From the NCBI GenBank assembly GCA_031272825.1, contig JAISTE010000121.1, forward strand, positions 1 through 44,791: DNA of 44,791 bases. Reading direction: 5' to 3'. Under the pieces are notes generated by a model that made no database searches, was not told the origin of the DNA, and saw only the letters and a program-made list of their open reading frames with translations. Numbering within the stretch: position 1 is the stretch's first letter; each line of letters begins with the position of its first letter. Positions 43,179-44,791 of this stretch are shown piece by piece. Position numbers and translations under genes: made by a program. Source of the stretch: Propionibacteriaceae bacterium (lineage in GTDB: Bacteria > Actinomycetota > Actinomycetes > Propionibacteriales > Propionibacteriaceae).

Positions 43179-43528
43179 TCACTCGCCCAGCTGCAAGAAC
43201 AACTCGGAGAGCGGGCCTTCATCACCCGTCGAGAACAATGTAGTCAAGCGCTCGTTGTACTCGAGTTGGTCTGCGGCGGGGATGAAGATGGCATCGGATC
43301 CCGCATCCACAAGCATTCCGTTGGCGACCATTCTCGCGGTTCGCTTGTTCCCGTCGCGGTAGAACTGCGCGAGCGCCGCCTGACAGAAATAGTGGGCAGA
43401 GGCCAAACGCGGGTCGTCGATCTTCGCTCATTCAGCTGTGCCTTTTCCGCGGGGAAGCTCTCGGATACCCCTGCCGGACGCTTTACGTATTTTCCTTGGC
43501 CGATGCCCCAGCTGTTTTCGTTAGGCAT
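43179..43528 (-). pseudogene. Broken Fic-domain gene
   Basis: The 5' part starts at an ATG (43528) with AAGAGG upstream and reads MPNENSWGIGQGKYVKRPAG. It then runs out of frame near 43430. A second frame resumes with DDPRLASAHYFCQAALAQFY, RDGNKRTARMVANGML and an end IPAADQLEYNERL typical of Fic proteins. The usual HPF before the DGN motif is AQF, so the catalytic His is absent even in the intact part. Either a frameshift in the genome or a sequencing error would explain this. Fic proteins modify target proteins with AMP. Confidence 0.65.
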
Positions 43529-43678
43529 TTTGCCTCTTTTCCCACTCAGCGGCGACCGCATTCTCCACCCCATCCGCAACCAACCCGGGCGTTCCCCTGT
43601 TCGTTCCCCACATCGGCTTACGGGGGTTGGACAAGCACGGATGCCATGCAAGAATAGGCAGGGAAATTAGGAGGGAAA

Positions 43679-43876
43679 ATGGCTGAAGCCAAGAAGAAGG
43701 GCAAGTTCTGGAAAGTGCTGGGGCTGCTTGCGCTCGTCGGCGCGGCACTGTACTTCCTCAAGTCCAAGCTTGCGGACGACCCCGACGCGGGCTGGGTTCC
43801 GCGCACCCCCGCCGATTCCTACATCGCCAACCCCATTGCCGACGTCACCGAGGATATTGTTACCGCCGCGCAGTAG
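43679..43876 (+). CDS. Small single-helix membrane protein
   Basis: This 65-residue protein has a basic start MAEAKKKGKFWK, one hydrophobic helix (about 13-29) and a short tail with DDPDAGWVPRTPADSY. AGGAGG lies before the ATG at ideal spacing, and codon use fits neighbouring genes. The arrangement is common among small actinobacterial proteins of unknown role. No function is proposed. Confidence 0.75.
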   Translation: MAEAKKKGKFWKVLGLLALVGAALYFLKSKLADDPDAGWVPRTPADSYIANPIADVTEDIVTAAQ

Positions 43877-43932
43877 GACGAGTTCGGCCGCCGCGCGGCG
43901 CACGATTTGGGCAAATTGGGGATCGTTTACCC

Positions 43933-43977
43933 GCTCCGGATCGAGTCCGGGGACGAACGGATCAAGTCCGGGGATGG
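43933..43977. repeat. Two adjacent family 2 palindromes
   Basis: GCTCCGGATCGAGTCCGGGG at 43933 and GGATCAAGTCCGGGGATGG at 43959 lie in the 339-base gap 43877-44215. Nothing else is recognised in the gap besides a short dyad near the next gene's ribosome site. Confidence 0.7.
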
Positions 43978-44215
43978 TTCGGGAACGATCTGAATCCATC
44001 GACCCACGCTTGCAATTCCCCGCACACATCACCAGCGCACTCCGGATCGTCACTCAACCGCCGCCCCCCAATTCCACAAACCACCACAACTCTTGCCGCC
44101 AATTCCATGAGCCAGAAGACTCATTGTGCGTTTGACCTGACAAAGTTGCGTCGGGAGTAAACGCCCCGGACAACCTGGAATGTCCCAGGACGGGGAAGCA
44201 GAAAGGATACGCACA

Positions 44216-44791
44216 ATGATCGCGTTCTCAAGCGATTATCTTGGCGAATCCCAGGACGTGCGGCAGATCGAAGCGACGATCTGCGCGATCGCGCGGGCGG
44301 GGTTCAGCCATATCCACTGGGTGCACGAATGGGAGGGCGACTATCTGTACTCCCCCTCCGAGATGGATCAGATCAAGCACTGGTTCGACGAGTACGGCGT
44401 CTTGGCTAAGGGCGTCCACGCCTCTGAGGGTTCGGCACGCAAGAACGTCATCGGTAAGTACCACTACCGCTGGGAGGCACAGAATCGCAAGGACTACACC
44501 TCTTTCGACGAGTACAACCGGGCCGCGGGCGTCGATCTAATCCGTAACCGCGTCGACCTGTGCCACAAGCTCGGCGGCCACGAGATCGTGCTGCACATGC
44601 AGCTGCCCTACCGCTCGTTCGCCGAACCCGGCTTCAAGGAGCACTACTACGCGCAGGTGATCAAGTCGTTCTCCGAGCTCAAGGATTACTGCGCTGACAA
44701 GGAGATGCGCATCTGCGTCGAGAACATGATGGGAACCCCCAACGCGGATCAGATCGACCAGTTCGAGCGCCTGTTCGCAGCGTTCGGGCCC
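44216..44791 (+). CDS. Sugar phosphate isomerase/epimerase-like TIM barrel, 3' end outside the window
   Basis: The first 192 residues of a xylose-isomerase-like TIM barrel are present. The protein starts MIAFSSDYLGESQDV and shows the barrel strands FSHIHWVHEW, GVLAKGVHASEG, HEIVLHMQLPY and MRICVENMMGT. The acidic residues in the second and last strands fit metal binding in this superfamily (AP_endonuc_2). The substrate is unknown. AAAGG precedes the ATG. The coding frame is open to the window edge, so the gene is partial. Confidence 0.85.
   Translation, partial: MIAFSSDYLGESQDVRQIEATICAIARAGFSHIHWVHEWEGDYLYSPSEMDQIKHWFDEYGVLAKGVHASEGSARKNVIGKYHYRWEAQNRKDYTSFDEYNRAAGVDLIRNRVDLCHKLGGHEIVLHMQLPYRSFAEPGFKEHYYAQVIKSFSELKDYCADKEMRICVENMMGTPNADQIDQFERLFAAFGP

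Overview
The window looks like a GC-rich Actinomycetota chromosome. Actinobacterial features are a CIRCE-controlled groES-groEL pair, an MprAB-like two-component system, a PucR regulator, a greA/xseA/xseB/isoprenyl-transferase neighbourhood, and many gene starts that lack a Shine-Dalgarno but carry TANNNT six or seven bases upstream (leaderless architecture). The style suggests the Actinomycetaceae or a relative, but I cannot name a genus from sequence alone. Most of the region is housekeeping interleaved with transport and catabolic cassettes. Three families of short palindromic repeats fill many gaps and in places enter coding sequence.

Layout. 1-6150: tRNA-Ser(GGA), rpsT, a PQQ-propeller lipoprotein, pyrE, the coupled run zinc-ribbon coiled coil/RNase HI/IspD, and a YgjP-like metalloprotein. 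6237-9860: a two-helix membrane protein divergent from a MarR regulator, a tandem-repeat array, then groES-groEL behind two CIRCE elements. 9874-15863: glycerophosphodiesterase with an MFS transporter, an MprAB-like system, a low-molecular-weight phosphatase and proC. 15933-26311: a PucR regulator divergent from nine co-oriented genes (aminotransferase, 2-hydroxyacid dehydrogenase-like, zinc dehydrogenase, four-gene polar amino acid ABC importer, RidA, DadA-like oxidoreductase and Asp/Glu-type racemase, many with overlapping stop and start codons). An ornithine cyclodeaminase-family gene converges on it. Together these read as a dedicated, undescribed amino acid (probably D-amino acid or ornithine-like) uptake and breakdown unit.

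28326-34552: a probable vitamin B12 acquisition operon headed by a cobalamin-type riboswitch. It encodes two lipoproteins, one with an alpha/alpha-toroid fold and one with a DUF4430 domain, the same two modules that make up vertebrate intrinsic factor and transcobalamin. Next come an ECF T component and a 1160-residue fusion of both ECF ATPases with the membrane S component. The fusion protein carries several in-frame, repeat-derived insertions, one of them inside an ATPase domain.

34734-38322: a gluconate cassette (GntP permease, a gluconokinase/6-phosphogluconate dehydrogenase fusion and a divergent FadR-type regulator with a clear operator). 38668-39897: a DUF4097 protein and a DUF2089 zinc-ribbon regulator behind a 9-bp inverted-repeat operator. 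39988-44791: greA, xseA, xseB, isoprenyl transferase, a broken Fic gene, a small membrane protein and the start of a TIM-barrel sugar isomerase cut by the window end.
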